A stretch of DNA of 64,000 bases from Clavaria fumosa (lineage: Eukaryota; Basidiomycota; Agaricomycetes; Agaricales; Clavariaceae): contig OX637806.1 in assembly GCA_951802425.1 (NCBI GenBank), positions 1,852,277 through 1,916,276 of the forward strand, written 5' to 3'. The position numbers were made by a program, and so were the translations under genes. Shown one piece after another: positions 21,600 to 34,710 of the stretch. A model generated the notes under the pieces. That model worked only from the letters and a program-made list of their open reading frames with translations. It did not search any database and was not told where the DNA came from. How positions within the stretch are numbered: position 1 is the stretch's first letter; each line of letters opens with the position of its first letter.

Positions 21600-24500
21600 A
21601 TGGAGAGCTGGACTGCTTTGGTAACCCAGATGGAGGTGCCTTGTGAACTACTTGCCATTTCCAGAGATGTCCGCAAAAAGATGAAGGATATGGTCACTGC
21701 CCGCCGTGTTCTGGTCACGGTCTCTGCAGTGCAGGATACACTCTACACAAATGTTACGGCTCCGGACACCTCCGATCTCGTTGTGGCAGTCGATGCCGCT
21801 CCGCTCCGCATTGTAGAAGGCATATTGGATGGTCGAATCGCTGTGGAGTGCCTTCTCGACCAGGGAAGTTCGATTGTAGCAATGCGGCGAGACGTCTGGG
21901 AGAAACTTGGCAATCCACTACACTCTGAACACGTTATTCACATGGAATCCTCTCATGGTACCATTGCTCTGATGCTCAGACTCATCAAAAATTCCCCTTT
22001 ACAGATCGGTCTGTGCACGTTCCATGTTCAAATGCAAGTGGCAGACACACTGCCCTGCGAGGTTCTTGTCAGACGACCATTTTTTATGCTAACTGGCTCG
22101 CAAACAATCGATCATCCCCATGGGGCCCAGGACCTCATTCTAAATGATCCAAACACAGGAGAACGAATCATAGTGCCAACAAAAGAGCGAATCCCGATCT
22201 GCAAAACATTGAAGAATAAGAAACCGCATCCGGATTTTTGATGGCTGGAGCCTCGAACATCCGCAAATCTATGGACTCACCTCTGATCAATGTGGACATG
22301 GAAACTATACCCAAATATGAGACTCCAGCCATCTTTTCCACTTCCGTTCAGAATTCCTCATCATCTCTTTGTAAATCTAGCCCCTCTTGATCCTTGTATC
22401 AGTGTCTTGGACATTTCTCTCGATTCTGTTGATTCCCCAGTGTAGTAGGCTGTACAGGTGTTGGCTGCAAATAGATGTTCGTGGCCGGGTTCTTCAGGGG
22501 GTCTTATTACACAATGGGTACACTAGACAGAACCTTGGAGGATGTGGAGGTTGAGTGTAAAAAGGTTCAGAGAGTGAAAATATACGTTGTCCGGAGTATC
22601 CGGTATCGGATCCGATAGAGTCCGATGTTTGGATCGAAGGTTGGAGGGGCCAGCAACGACGAAGGCCAGCGGATCAATAGGTACGACGAAGGGTGAGCTT
22701 GCTAAAAATCACAGCACGATGTGGGCATTCAAAAAGCTGGATTTCCATATAGTCCGAAGTGTGCTTAAGTACAGTTCTGTAAGTACGGCAAATTGGAATG
22801 TATGGAAATGTCCGGAAAACATATGGAACAGCGCCATGTCGCGTGAAGGGTTATATGGAGGAGTTATATCACAAGGGAATTGAGTAGCTCAGAGGAATGA
22901 AATGTCCGATGTCCGGACCGCTCGTAAACTGAAGGAAAGTGGGGCTGGTACAGCAAAGGGGTATTAGGAACAATGGGCAAAGTACTGCAAAGGGTTTGAA
23001 ACGTTCAAATGATTGAATGGTTGAAAGGGATCACAATATGAAATTTACAGCATGTTATATGAAATAAAGGAATGGGAATGGAATAGTGAGTATGTCGAGC
23101 GCTGACCATGCTGGAGTGATGAAATAGAAAGGCGTGGGCGGTGTGTGAGACCTGCGGGCTGTGATCGTCACGGGGGATTGAAGACCGGGGAGTCCGATAT
23201 CGAATATATATCAGATGCTATTGGACGTTATCGGACGGTGTCGGATGGTTATCAGATCGTATCGCACGTAATTGCCTTGGATCGCAAAATATCCGGATAG
23301 TCGGTTTCTGTCATATTTCCGTGTTTAGACCACATATAATCCTTACACCGGTCGCTACCAAATGTGAACTGACACATCCGAATATCGCATATCCCCTGTA
23401 CAACAATTCCTCCGAAATGAAGGTCCTGTCTACAGATGCCATTTTGCCAGTTTACTTAGGAAAGAAATATAAGAAGGTGGCGAACTGCATCAATCCAATC
23501 AAAGCGACAGTACCCGAAGAATTCTGTATTGTCTGACGATGGCATCCAGACCCCCTAGCCGATATACCGACTCTTCCAACACACCCCCCCGATTTCACCC
23601 CCAGTCTCTGATATACTCAAGACCAGAAAGATGCGCATAACACAAACCCCACCGGATTCTTATGGCCGGAGGAAGAAGAACTTGTTCACTATCTTATCAA
23701 AGCCCAGGAAGATGCCTTCGCTTGGATGGAGACTGAAAAAGGACGATTCAACGCAAAATACTTTGATCCAATTATCATCCCAACAGTCAAACATGTCCCC
23801 TGGATTTTCAAAAATATACTGATTCCCCCTGGCATCTACAATGAAGTCCTAAAGGTTATCTGAGAAAAGATAGCAGCTGGAGTCTACGAAGAATCCAATT
23901 CATCTTATCAGTCCCAGTGGTTTTGTGTGTTAAAGAAAGATGGAAAGTCCCTCTGACTCGTACACAACCTCCAGCCATTGAACAAAGTCACTATCAGCAA
24001 CTCGGCAGTTCCCCCAATAATGGAGGTTTTTGCAGAATCATTTGCTGGACGCGGATGCTACGGATCACTCGATTTATTTGTCTCCTTCGATCAACAGTCT
24101 CTCGATGAGTGAAGCCGAGACCTTACCACATTTCAAACCCCTCTCGGAGTCAAACGGCTCACTTGCGTCCTGATGGGATACACCAACGTGACGCAAATTA
24201 TGCATGGAGACATCACGCATATCTTGCAAGATGAAATTCCGCATGTCACCATCCCATTTGTAGATGATGTAGCAATTAAGGGCCCAGAAACCCGATACAA
24301 GCTTCCGGATGGCACTTACAAGACGATCCCGGAGAATCCGCAAATATGGCAGTTTGTTTGGGAGCATTTAAATAATGTCAACCGGGTGCTCCAACGAATC
24401 AAGAAAGTCGGAGGAACCATTAATGGCAAGAAAACAACAATTTGCACCCCCGAAACAATAGTTACTGGACACATGTGCACATATGAAGGGCAAGTTCCGG

Positions 24501-26857
24501 ATGCTTCCAATGTTCAGCGTATTCGAGACTGGCCTCCATGTGAAACACTCACAGATGTCCGATCATTTGCAGACTACTCCAGATATTCATTAAAAACTAT
24601 GCAGTACTTGCCTGACCACTCATCAATCTGACTTGCAAGGATGTTCCATTCAGGTTTGAAGAAGAAGAGCAAAATTTGATGGACCGACTTAAGGATGTAA
24701 TAGTCAACTCATCCACCGTTCGACTGATCAATTACCGCTCTGGATGGCCCGTGATTATGGCCATTGACTCGTCCAACATCACAGTCGGCTTTGCACTATT
24801 TCAAATCAGAGAAGATGGAATCTGGTACCCATCTAGATTCAGTTTGATTACCTGGAATGAACGTGAGGCCTGATACTCTCAAGCAAAAATTGAGTTATAC
24901 GGACTGTTCTGCGCACTTCAGTCATATCGGATTTACCTTATCACCTTCCGAAATTCATTGTCAAAATGGGCACTAAATTCATTAAGGGTATGCTAAACAA
25001 TCCAGACATCCAACCAAACGCTGCCATGAATTGATGGATTGCTGGTATACTGCTTTTCGATTTCGACCTTGTTCATATTCCCGCAAATAAACACACCAGA
25101 GCCGATGGATTATCATGCCGACATGCCACAGATGGTGAGGAAGACACTGAGTCCGAAGATCATGAAGAGTGGATCAATCGGAGCTATGTGTTCGCCATGG
25201 AACACATGAATCGAGCACCGGAATCTTACTACCCATCCGAGGTGCACCCCCCTGGTATCACTCATACTGGCTTCCAACTTCACACAGGATTGATGCTACT
25301 CAATTCGATGGTACCATCCAATGATTCACCAGCCCCCAACGAATCCTTCACTATCTTTATACCCTGGTCAGACGCAGCAAAGAAAAGATCCGCAAAATTG
25401 AATCTTTCCTTCGAAACCTGATCCATCCTTCTGGCACCAACACAAACCAGTTCCGACGATTAGTCTGCTCCGCACCTGAGTTCTTCATCCTTGATAACAA
25501 GCTATGGTGTCGCTGACCTAACAGATGCCACCAGGTAGTACCTCCGGACTACAAATGGCTTGCAATTATCACTGAGGCACACGATTCACTTGGCCACAAA
25601 GGTGTTTACATTATCCAGACATGTATCTTAAATCGGTTCTGGTGGCCGGTGTTGGATCAAGACGTAAAGTGGTTTGTCCAAACTTGTCACCAGTGCCAGA
25701 CTCGGCAAATCTGGAAGATCTTTATTCCACCAATGGTCGCCACACCAGCCGGTCTTTTCCATTGAGCGCACATTGATACCATGTTCCTACCCAGGGCTCG
25801 CAGTTTTCGACTTCTTCTCCATGCCCGATGCTCATTATCCACATATCCGGAAGCGAGACTGCTACGAAACGAGACTGCCCGACTTCTCGGAACCTTCATA
25901 TTTGAAGATATACTGTGCTGATGGGGAGCAGTAGAGGAGATCATTATGGATAACAGTACCCCATTTATCAAGGCCCTCGATTTCCTCAAGAAATGGTATG
26001 GAATCTGTCACATCTGTATCTCCAGATATAATTCCCGCACTAATGGCATCATTGAACATGCCCACCGGTCAGTCCACAAGTCGTTAATCAAAGCAGCAGA
26101 TGGAGACAAATCGAAATGGCCAGACGTTTTACCCTCAGTCATTTGGGCAGAACGAACCACAATCCAATGATCCACCAGTCACTCTCCATTTTACATCACA
26201 CATGGCGTTGAACCACTTTTCCCTTTCAACATATCCGAAGCAACATATCTAATTCTGACCGCCGATGCCCCGATAACTACTGCGGAACTGATAGCCCTTC
26301 GAGCCTGCCAACTACAAAAATGAGAAGAAGATCTAGCAACAATCGCTGATAAAGTACTTGCTGCCCGAAAACAATCTGTCAAGCAGTTCATCGACACACA
26401 CCGGAACTCTATCATCAACTACGATTTCAAACCCGGATCACTGGTATTGATCTGCAATTTGGCTGTAGAAATGGCACTAAATCGGAAGACAAAACCGTGA
26501 TTCTTCGGACTGATGATCATTGTTCGCCGAACTCAATACAGTGCATATATCCTCTCGGAACTCGATGGCGCTGTCTCAAAGATCCACTATGCAGCTTTCC
26601 GCATCATTCCATACTATCTGCGATTGCAAACATTGATTCCAGTCACATCTATCATCAATCAAGCAATGGAGATAAAAGAGCACATCTCACGCTATCAACC
26701 ACACGAGGCCTCACATAACTCTACCAACACCAAGGATGGGGAAAACCAAACTGCTGAACTATCTGATGAATTTGATAACGAAGCCACCGACACCGACGCT
26801 CCGAAATCTCGCCCACAACGCTCCGGAGCAACCCGAAACCTTCGGCCTCGCTATTAA
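21600..26857 (+). pseudogene. Ty3/gypsy pol of a second lineage, with LTR insertion and TGA stops
   Basis: + strand domains: protease with LDQGSSIVAMRRDVWEKLG (about 21850, D-Q-G-S instead of D-S/T-G) ending near 22240; a 907-bp LTR insertion at 22441-23347; reverse transcriptase (about 23640-24600) with IPFVDDVAIKGP (FVDD); RNase H (about 24670-25100); integrase with H/C finger (GHKGVY, CHQCQTR), core residues AHIDTM, MDNSTPF and the Glu in NGIIEHAH; C-terminal region ending RPQRSGATRNLRPRY. No gag and no chromodomain were seen. Placed in the conserved frame, about twelve premature stops (for example 23861, 23954, 24110, 24613, 24871, 25032, 25763, 26168, 26321 and 26498) are all TGA where Arg fits. 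A few frameshifts also occur. Dead element. Confidence 0.9.
22441..23347 (+). mobile_element. solo LTR (family 2) inside Ty3 pol
   Basis: Starts TGTAGTAGGCTGTAC and ends ATCCTTACA (TG..CA). It aligns over its full length with the inverted copies at 28676-30462. It interrupts pol between protease and reverse transcriptase. Flanking tetranucleotides are CCAG (22437-22440) and CCGG (23348-23351), a possible 4-bp duplication with one transition. The body is rich in CCGATATCGGA-like short inverted motifs. Confidence 0.8.
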
Positions 26858-27055
26858 GCATTTTTCTCTATCATATCCCTTATTTTTTCTTTAATCCATT
26901 GATCTTTGACCAAAAAATAATAATTGAAATTTCGGACAAGTCCAAACTTTATACCTGGCGTCCCTTTTAACCTTTTTCTTACACTCTCACATCCTTTACT
27001 CACTTCTCTTACACAATATAGTAATCCAATTGCAAAAGAAAAACACACAAAACAT

Positions 27056-28535
27056 TTATACAGTAAACAGCTCACCAAGGAGAAGCATCCAGAGCAACTC
27101 GGCTCTGGCCTTCACCTGATCAGCCCCCCTTTCCATCATCTGGAGCGCCTCCCTCATAGACGACCCTGCCACCGTCTCCCGCTCCTTACCTTTCCGACTC
27201 GGACCCACCTCCACTTTCTTTCGCTTTGCTGGCGGCTCCACCATCTCCACGCTATCATCATCCTCAATCTCGTCTTCTTCCTCCTCCTCTGGGGTCGTAT
27301 CTTCACGGACTGGTGCCCGCGTCGCACCCCGCCTCGGCCTCTTGCTCCCAGTTGCCTCCATCACCTTCAGACCTGCTCCGATACATTAGCTAATGCAGAT
27401 CCGATATTTTCTTGACTTACCTCCGGTGCCGGACACCGCCACCCTCTTGGCTTTCATTCCTGAAACATACCTTTCAGATTATTTCAACACCGAAATAAAA
27501 AGAATATTACTTACCTCGTACAGCCGAGAGACTGCACGACACCTTGTAGGTCCGACACCACTGACATGCCACTCCTTCCACTCCGTAACATGAGCGCCGC
27601 TTCCGGGCGCACGCTTCGCAGGCCGGCTTGTGTTCCTATTTTCCGGATCAGAGACCTAAGGCTCAAAAAAACCCCATTTGACAACTCACCTTGTCTCCAG
27701 GTTGCCATGCAGCTCGGGACCTGATGTCCGCTCCCGCTCCGGTCCTCCTCCCTCGCCCTCGTTTCTCTGCTGCCCCCCTCGCAATCTCAACCCATACCGG
27801 CGTCACCGTCATCCGCCCGCACACCCGATGCTCCAGAATGGGGGGACCTTGATGACTAGGTGATGACCCCCCGGCTCCCGCACTGACTGCCCCCACGGAT
27901 CCGTTTCTTCATTTACGCCCAGCTCCACCGCCTCCGTCAGATCCGTCACGGCCGGCACAACTGTTGCTGGTATTGTTGTTGTTGCTGTTGCTGTTGCTGC
28001 TGCTGCTGCACCCCCCTCTCCTCTTCCTCACCGTCCTCGCTCCCGACAATCCGATGCGCCCGGGCGAGTTGCGCCCTCTTCTCGGCAGCCCTCGCCGCCT
28101 CCGTCCGCCTCTCCTCCGCTGCGGCTCTCTCGGCGGCCGCCCTCTCCTCGCTCGTGCGTCTCTTTTCGGCCTCGGCCTCCTCCTGTTTCCTCGCCTGCTC
28201 GGCAGTCCATTCGTCCCTGCAGAGCCTCCGCCACTTCTTGAGCTTTCGCACAACGAGGATGAGTCCTTCGTCCACTTCCACGTCATCATCAATTGCAGCA
28301 ATGTAGCCGGCAAGAAAATCATTCCATAAATTGTCAGTGCAATGTGAAAAAGAAAGAAAGATACACCATGCACAGCATCGCCCCCATACATCTGCACCCA
28401 CTCTGCGTACTCACCATCCTGCCCCTGTTCCGGTAATTCTTCACCCAGCGCCATGGCCCGTGCCTCTATCATCGCCTGGACCGCATTTTGGAAGAGTAGG
28501 GAATCGAAGTTTTCCATTGTTGAATAAGTTGACAT
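27056..28535 (-). CDS. antisense Zn-cluster coiled-coil gene downstream of Ty3 pol (copy 3)
   Basis: Minus strand, start at 28535 (MSTYSTMENFDSLLFQ). It continues through an EWVQMYGGD stretch, a frame change or intron near 28350, a long Arg/Glu/Ala coiled coil (about 28290-28030) and a poly-Gln run. After an intron starting GTGAGT near 27690 comes the cluster CEACARKRRSC then CQWCRTYKVSC (C-x2-C-x6-C-x7-C-x2-C-x6-C, about 27610). Further GTAAGT introns lead to an acidic/basic C-terminal exon (KRPRRGATRAP.., EEEEEDEIEDDD, PPAKRKKVE, a nuclear-localisation-like run) ending at 27056. It converges tail-to-tail with Ty3 pol ending at 26857, only about 200 bp away. It is the best preserved of the four copies. 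Exon limits are approximate. Confidence 0.6.
27961..28010. repeat. trinucleotide repeat (CAG/CAA on - strand), poly-Gln
   Basis: TTG/CTG triplets on + give a Gln run of about a dozen on the minus strand within the Zn-cluster gene. Confidence 0.85.
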
Positions 28536-28675
28536 ATTGCTGTTGATGGAGAAAGCACAAGAGCCTGTTTGGACCCATGCGCGCCCACACAACACATACT
28601 TCACAATCAATAAACGATTATTTGGCTTTGTTTGGTTGCAATCGAGGACGGTTGCATTTTCAGCCCCCAGGAGAA

Positions 28676-30462
28676 TGGAAGGATAATATACAGTTTAAAC
28701 AAGGAAGCATCACAGATACCGACTATCCAGATATTTTTCGCATCAAAGGCAACAGCGACCGATAGCATCTGGGACGTCCGATAAATGTCTGATATCAGAC
28801 TCTCCGGTCTCCAGTCCCCCATGATGATCACAGCCTGCAGGTCACACGCACTGTCTACACCCTTCTATTTCATCACTCCAGCATGGTCAGTGCTCGACAT
28901 ACTTGCTGTTCCATTCCCCATCCTTTATTTCATATACCATGCTGTAAATTTCATATTGTGCTCCCTTTCAAGTGTCCACTAGTTTAAACATTTCAAACCC
29001 TTTGCAGTATCTTGCCCATTGTTCCTAGTACCCCTTTGCTGTACCAGCTATGCTTTCCTTCATTTTACGAGCGGTCCAGACATGTGCTGGTCATCGGACA
29101 TTTGATTCCTCCAAACCGCTGTAAGGATGATATGCGGTTTAGACAAGGAAACATCACAGATACTGACTATCTGGATATTTAGGCATCAAAGGCAACAGCG
29201 ACCGATAACGATCCGATACTGTCTGATAACATCTGGGACATCTGATAAACATCCAATATCGGACTCTCCGGTCTCCAGTCTGCCATGATGATCACAGCCC
29301 GCAGGTCATACACACCGCCCACACCTCTCTATTTCATCACTCCAACATGGTCAGCACTCGACATACTCACTATTTCATTCCCCTTCCTTTATTTCACATA
29401 CCATGCTGTAAATTTCATATTGTGATCCCTTTCAACCATCCAATCATTTAAACATTTCAACCCTTTGCAGTGCTTTGCCCATTGTTCCTAGTACCCCTTT
29501 GCTGTACCAGCCACACTTTCCTTCATTTTATGAGTGGTCCAGACATATGCTAGTTATCGGACATTTCATCCCTCCGACTCACTTATGAATTATGGCCCTT
29601 ATATGACCCTGTGCACAATACCGCATTGCCTTCTGTAGCTTCCAGAGATTTCTGTAGGATCGGATTTGCTGTACTTAGAAAAATTGTACATAAGTATGTA
29701 CCAGACTCTATGGAAATCCAGCTTTCTAGACGCCCATATTGCACTGGGATCTTTAGCAGGCTCACCCTTCGTCATACCCATTGATCCACTAGCCTTTGTC
29801 GTTGCCGGCCCCTTGAACCTTCGATCCGAACATCGGACTCCACTGGATCCGATACCGGATACTTTGGATAACATATATTTTCATTCTCTGAACATTTTAT
29901 ACTCAGTCTCTACTTCCTCCAAGGTTCTGTCTAGTGTCTACGTCGTGTAACAAGACCCCCTGAAGAACCAGGCCATGAACACTTGTTTGCAGCCAACACC
30001 AGTACAGCCTACTACACCGCATGACTCATTTATGAATTATGGCCCCTATATGACCTTGTACATGATATTGCATTGCCTTCTGTAGCTTCCAGAGATTTTC
30101 GTAGGATCAGATTTGCTGTACTTAGAAAAATGTACATAAGTATGTACCAGACTCTATGGAAATCCAGCTTTTTGAATGCCCACATTGTGCTGTGATCTTT
30201 AGCAGGCTCACCCCTCGTCATACCCATTGATCCACTGGCCTTCATCATTGCCGGCCCCTCGAACTTTCGATCTGAACATCGGACTCCACCGGATCTGATA
30301 CTGGATACTTCGGATAACATATATTTTCATTCTCTGAACATTTTACACTCAGCCTCTACATCCTCCAAGGTTCTGTCTAGTGTCTCTGATGTGTAACAAG
30401 ACCCCCTGAAGAACCTGGCCATGAACACCCATTTGCAGCCAACACCAGTACAGCCTACTACA
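28676..30462 (-). mobile_element. LTR (family 2) split by a nested LTR
   Basis: Parts 28676-29119 and 30021-30462 together form one 886-bp LTR of the same family as 22441-23347, in the opposite orientation. The gap is exactly another LTR copy (29120-30016). Outer flanks AGAA and ATGT do not match, so no target duplication supports a simple insertion. Its right end breaks the minus-strand gag-protease frame. Confidence 0.8.
29120..30016 (-). mobile_element. solo LTR (family 2) nested in an older LTR
   Basis: 897 bp, reading TGTAAGGATG..CCTACTACA on +. Flanked by CCGC at 29116-29119 and 30017-30020, a 4-bp target duplication. Removing it restores the surrounding LTR without a gap. Confidence 0.85.
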
Positions 30463-33200
30463 ATGTCCATAAAATTGTGGTACTCCTGTAGAACTATTTC
30501 TTTGGGGTTTGGGGGAGAAGTTTGGGTGGTTGCAGAACTCACGAGTATTGATTCATCATCATAGGGGTTGTTCGCAGGCTGAAAATGGAGGAGACCTATA
30601 AATTCTCCTTGTTGTTCCAATTGACGAAGCATGGTGGCCTTGACCAATTGAACTTGCAGGGGTTTAGGAGATTTCGGTGTTGAGTTCATGAGGTCAGGAA
30701 GAGGTTTACTTGGGGGTTTCGCATCCAGAAGGGTGAGAGGGATAGTTGCGGAGCAGGCAGTCTGTCCAAAACTAAAGGAGAGGTTAGTCCAGTCAATCTT
30801 GGGGTTCCAGGTTCGCAGCCAGTCAAGCCCTAGAATGACGGGAGTGAGAGGATGGGTCTTGGTGATGAGGAACTTGATGGATTGGATGGTATCGTCAGGG
30901 AATTTTGTATTAGCGAGGATGTAGTGGGTGATATTGGAGCTGGAGGAACTTCTGTCAAAATATTGAAGAGGTAGGGGTTGTGGGAGTGGCATTAGGAGGT
31001 TCAGATGGGTGTTTGCAAGAGTAAAATCGATAAAATTCATTGATGTGCCACAGTCAACAAGAGTATTGAGAGGAATCGAGCCAAAATCTGGGATTTGCAT
31101 TTTTATGAGAAAGGATTGGGAGGACTGGGAAGCAATAGGCATATTAGAAAAGTTGCAAAGAAACTGAGAAGAGGAGGAACTAGTCGCAGCCCATGTGGGT
31201 ATGGGGGTTGGTTCATCGTGACTCAGAGTTCCCCCGGAAGCTCCTGAGTCACTTCCTCGTTTAACTCTTCATGCAGATCATCAACATCCTCTTCTACTTC
31301 TTCCTCAACTTCATATGCTTCCTGGAAGTCTTCCTCTCCTTCCTCAAGCGTAAACACTGCTTGTCTGGCTACTTGTCAATCGGGGCATGCTGTGCTGTAA
31401 TGTCCGGGCTTCCCACATCTCAAACACAAATTTCCCTGACATTGTTGTTCTTGTTCCTCATCACTGAGGGGAATGTAAGGTGGATTTGGATTCGGCTGGC
31501 AGGGTGGATTAGCAGGTCGCAATGTGGTCATGGGGTTTTCTGTGGCTGGTCTGGGCATCGGAGGATTGTTGCCAGCAGCTGGATAAGGTCGCGACATGTT
31601 CACGAAGTTGTGATTTCCACCTTGTTGAGGAAGGGGGCGATTTCTGCCTTGTTGAGCAGGGGGATGAGGAGCAGGAGGGTTGGCGCGAAAATTGGGTTCG
31701 GTGGGTCTCGCTCTCATACTCCCAGTGCCTCTGATTGATTTGCATTGCCAAATCTTGAAGTTCCTGATACATTGTAGGTCACAGAATGACCTTCATAGCC
31801 TCTTTGATGCACATGGACAGTGAACGATAGAGTTCCGATTGCAGAGCAGCAGAATTCCAGTTGGACTCAAAGGCGAAGGACTCGAAGCATATAATATGGT
31901 TCGAGAACCATTCGTTTTTGCCCATCTGCAACATATGGAGGTTCTGGTCCACCTCGATCTGTGTGTTAACCACTCCAAACATCCCTCCAAACTCACAGAT
32001 GAACCCTTCCCACGAGTGTAAGGCTGGGTGTTTGGGATTGAATTGAAGGAGGGAGGTGTAGTGGCTCTGCATGGTGCCCATGAGGTAAGAGGCTGCAAAT
32101 GTGACCTTCTCATGATCCCCTTGAAAGGTTATGGGTTTCACAAAGAAAGTCATTAGGCATTCCATGACAAAGGGTTTCCATTTACACTGGTTGCAACCAT
32201 TGAATGGCTTGGGGTGCCTAGTGTCAAGCTTAGATTCTCAGGCAGAAGTGTTTTAAGCTGATGGTCTTTTGGAAGGAGGGGCCTGGTAATAGTAGTGGTG
32301 ATGGTGGGTACCAGGTGCCTCATCTTGAAGCATGGTAGTGAGGTGTGGAGGCATAGGGGGGACTGGAGGGGCCTGCAGGGCTTCAGCCTGAGACAGGGGG
32401 CAAGATGCTGGTTGCATCTCCATCGGAGGTACTGGTCATGCTTCCAGTTGAGGAATATGGAAGGGTTAGACCGGTATCTCGAGGCAGGGGGCAGGTTGAA
32501 GCATTGCTTCGGTCCCTATAGGGTTACGAGGGAGCGCCCTGCTCAGAGTAGTGGCTGGTTGTGTCCAAGTGGGCCAGCTGCTATGAGGGGTGGTGTACCC
32601 AGGGATTCTGGAGACAATGGCAGGTCATTCATCAGGCACAGCAGGATTTGCAAAGTTCTGCAGAGATTGGGCCACAACCTGGAAAAGTGGGGCCATATCC
32701 CAGGGTCCTCTGGCAGGATGAACTGATCTCGGAGGTCGCGAGGGGGTATCCAGGTCAGGGGGAGTGGGGACTCCACAGTCAGTGGTTCCTGGGTACTGAT
32801 GCTGACTCTTGTATAGTTGGTTCTGTGGGTTAGCACAGAATCTGTCCATCAATCATACCAAAGGCTCATAAAGATTTGTGGTCTCTATGAGATACGCCAG
32901 TTCTTTGTCAAGGGTTCCTGCTTCGTACTGGCAGTGAGTATTATTAAGGATTTGGTAAGTACGGTGGCAAGGACAGTCAAAGTGCAGGTAGCCATGCTGC
33001 TCTACAAGGGACTTGGCTTCTTCACACAGGGATGAAGCTTGGCTGGGGTGATTTGGGTGGTTTCCTTGGGTTGTGATTGAACGATGGATGCCGGTCACTC
33101 TTGAACAGTGGTAGGCGGCTCACAGGTAGCCTCCAAGGCCATTGGAGTAATCGCACGGCTGCCTGTGCGGGTCTGAAAGTGATGAGTGATAGGTTGGGGA
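30463..33200 (-). pseudogene. Ty3/gypsy gag-protease fragment
   Basis: Minus strand: a Pro/Gln-rich N-terminal gag region (about 33.1-32.4 kb, broken by stops), a capsid-like gag domain (32165-31780: FQGDHEKVTFAASYLMG, then WEGFICEF), a CCHC knuckle CLRCGKPGHYSTAC near 31400, then a retropepsin-like domain (from 31142) with LVDCGTSMNFID (Cys replacing Ser/Thr after the catalytic Asp) and ILGLDWLRTWNP. The frame is cut at PNPKEIVLQEYHNFMDIV by the LTR ending at 30462, before any reverse transcriptase. The LTR at 33842-34611 lies upstream in the right orientation to be its 5' LTR. Not functional. Confidence 0.85.
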
Positions 33201-33841
33201 GGAGTGTGACTGGTGGACATAATAAATGGTTCTGGGTGTTGAGTGGTGGGGTGAGGGGGAGACTTGATATTATGTTAGGGCCTGTCCTGTCTTGTAAGTA
33301 ACGTTGAAGGTTGACTTGTTGGTGACCAATCCTGGAAACTTGCTAAGACCAATCAACTGTTGAGCACAGTCTTGGTCCTGGAAGGTTGTGGGGATGTCTG
33401 AAAGGTGTAAGAATGGAAATAGACAAATAGGGAGACAGGAGGACATCGCTGGGAAGGTCACGAAGTCAGTAGACAAAGTGTAAAGAAGGAAAAGGACAAG
33501 TTGAGAGAAACAGATAATGCTGAGAAGGTCACGAAGTCGACCAACAAAGTGTAGAAGGAGAAATAGACAATGTTGAAAGAGTCATGGGTAGTTGTGATGG
33601 TGTCGAGAGATGTGTTGGTGAAGGCAATGACTTTGCCAACCAATGAGAGAACCTATGGGGTTCGAAGAATCAGTACCAAGACAAAAGAAAGGAAATACTT
33701 AGAGCGTGCAAGTTGTATGAATGCAGAGGATGAATTTAGAAAGAAGCAGAGTGATCTTGGTGTTGTCAAGGTGAGACAAGACCTATCAATCATGGTGGTT
33801 CCAAGCTCAAAGGGTGTAATAGCCTCAAGCTTAAACCAAAG
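33201..33841. other. probable 5' leader of the gag element
   Basis: Lies between the putative 5' LTR and gag on the minus strand. It contains a tandem duplication of AAGGTCACGAAGTC with AACAAAGTGTA (about 33455-33560). The bases just inside the LTR (minus TTTGGTTTAAGC..) could be a primer-binding site, but no tRNA match was verified. No gene. Confidence 0.35.
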
Positions 33842-34611
33842 TGCGTCAATATCAAGTCTACAGTATGAGAAGTACATGTGAGACTTATATAAGTGCATAG
33901 AGAAGAGTATAACAAAAGAGGAAAAGTACAGAGGTCACCAAGTGACAAGACTATAGTAGTATGGGGTATGTTTAGTCGTAAAGTGACTAGGCGCATGTTC
34001 TACTAAGGTCGCAAGGGGTTAAGAAAGCATAGGTAAGGTTGTGACCTGGTTAAATAATCATATATGTAACTATAACTACGGGGGATTCTCAGATCATATG
34101 TAACATAGTTATAGACAACTGAGGAGAGGAAGGAGAACATAATTTGAAGGGTATATGCAGCTGACCGTCAGTGGCGCGTTTGAGTGTTAAGGTCACAAGG
34201 TCATAAGAGTGGTCATGTGGGTGACGGTAGTGATGCAGGTGACCTTGGGCGGGAGGTCACATGGGTAACGCTGGTAATGTGGGTAACAGTCGTAATGCTG
34301 ATAATGTATTGGTGCTGGTAGTGGTAGCGCCGAGAGTGCTGAGCGGCAAGTCACATGCCAGCTGAAGAAGATGTGCAACAGCATGTCACGCATTGAGGTG
34401 GTGGGCCCAGGCAAAGTATACACATGGGTGAGGCAGAGAGAGGTGTCGCGAGTATGGCATGGTGGTCGCGAGTGTTGTGTGAACATGGGGGAGGTTGGGG
34501 AGGCTTCCAGAAGTGTGTAGAGGAGCTTGCGAGGTTGTAGAGGGTTGTCAGGAGGTTCATAGGTGTTTGTAAAGTCAGCTTGGGTAAGGGAAAAATGAAT
34601 GGGTCCTGACA
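33842..34611 (-). mobile_element. Ty3/gypsy LTR, probable 5' LTR (family 1, copy B)
   Basis: On the minus strand starts TGTCAGGACCC and ends TTGATATTGACGCA. Homologous along its length to 12303-13128. It sits directly upstream of the gag-protease fragment and is inserted at the edge of a chromodomain remnant belonging to another Ty3 element (34614 onward). Confidence 0.75.
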
Positions 34612-34613
34612 AC

Positions 34614-34710
34614 CAGCTACAGAACTTATACATGCCTCCAAGGCTGTGTCAGACTTCCATCACACTTATCTGAACAAGCCAGACCTCTCAACTCCCTTTA
34701 AACCTTACTC
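34614..34710 (+). pseudogene. Ty3 chromodomain C-terminal remnant
   Basis: + strand reads PATELIHASKAVSDFHHTYL, then NKPDLSTPF. It matches the chromodomain end of the minus-strand pol at 18.5 kb. The rest of this pol was lost at the LTR insertion. Confidence 0.75.

Noticed and set aside
12303..34611. Reading the two family-1 LTRs as the pair of one element
   Set aside because: They differ by roughly a fifth of positions by eye and enclose several unrelated elements in both orientations, so they belong to separate insertions.
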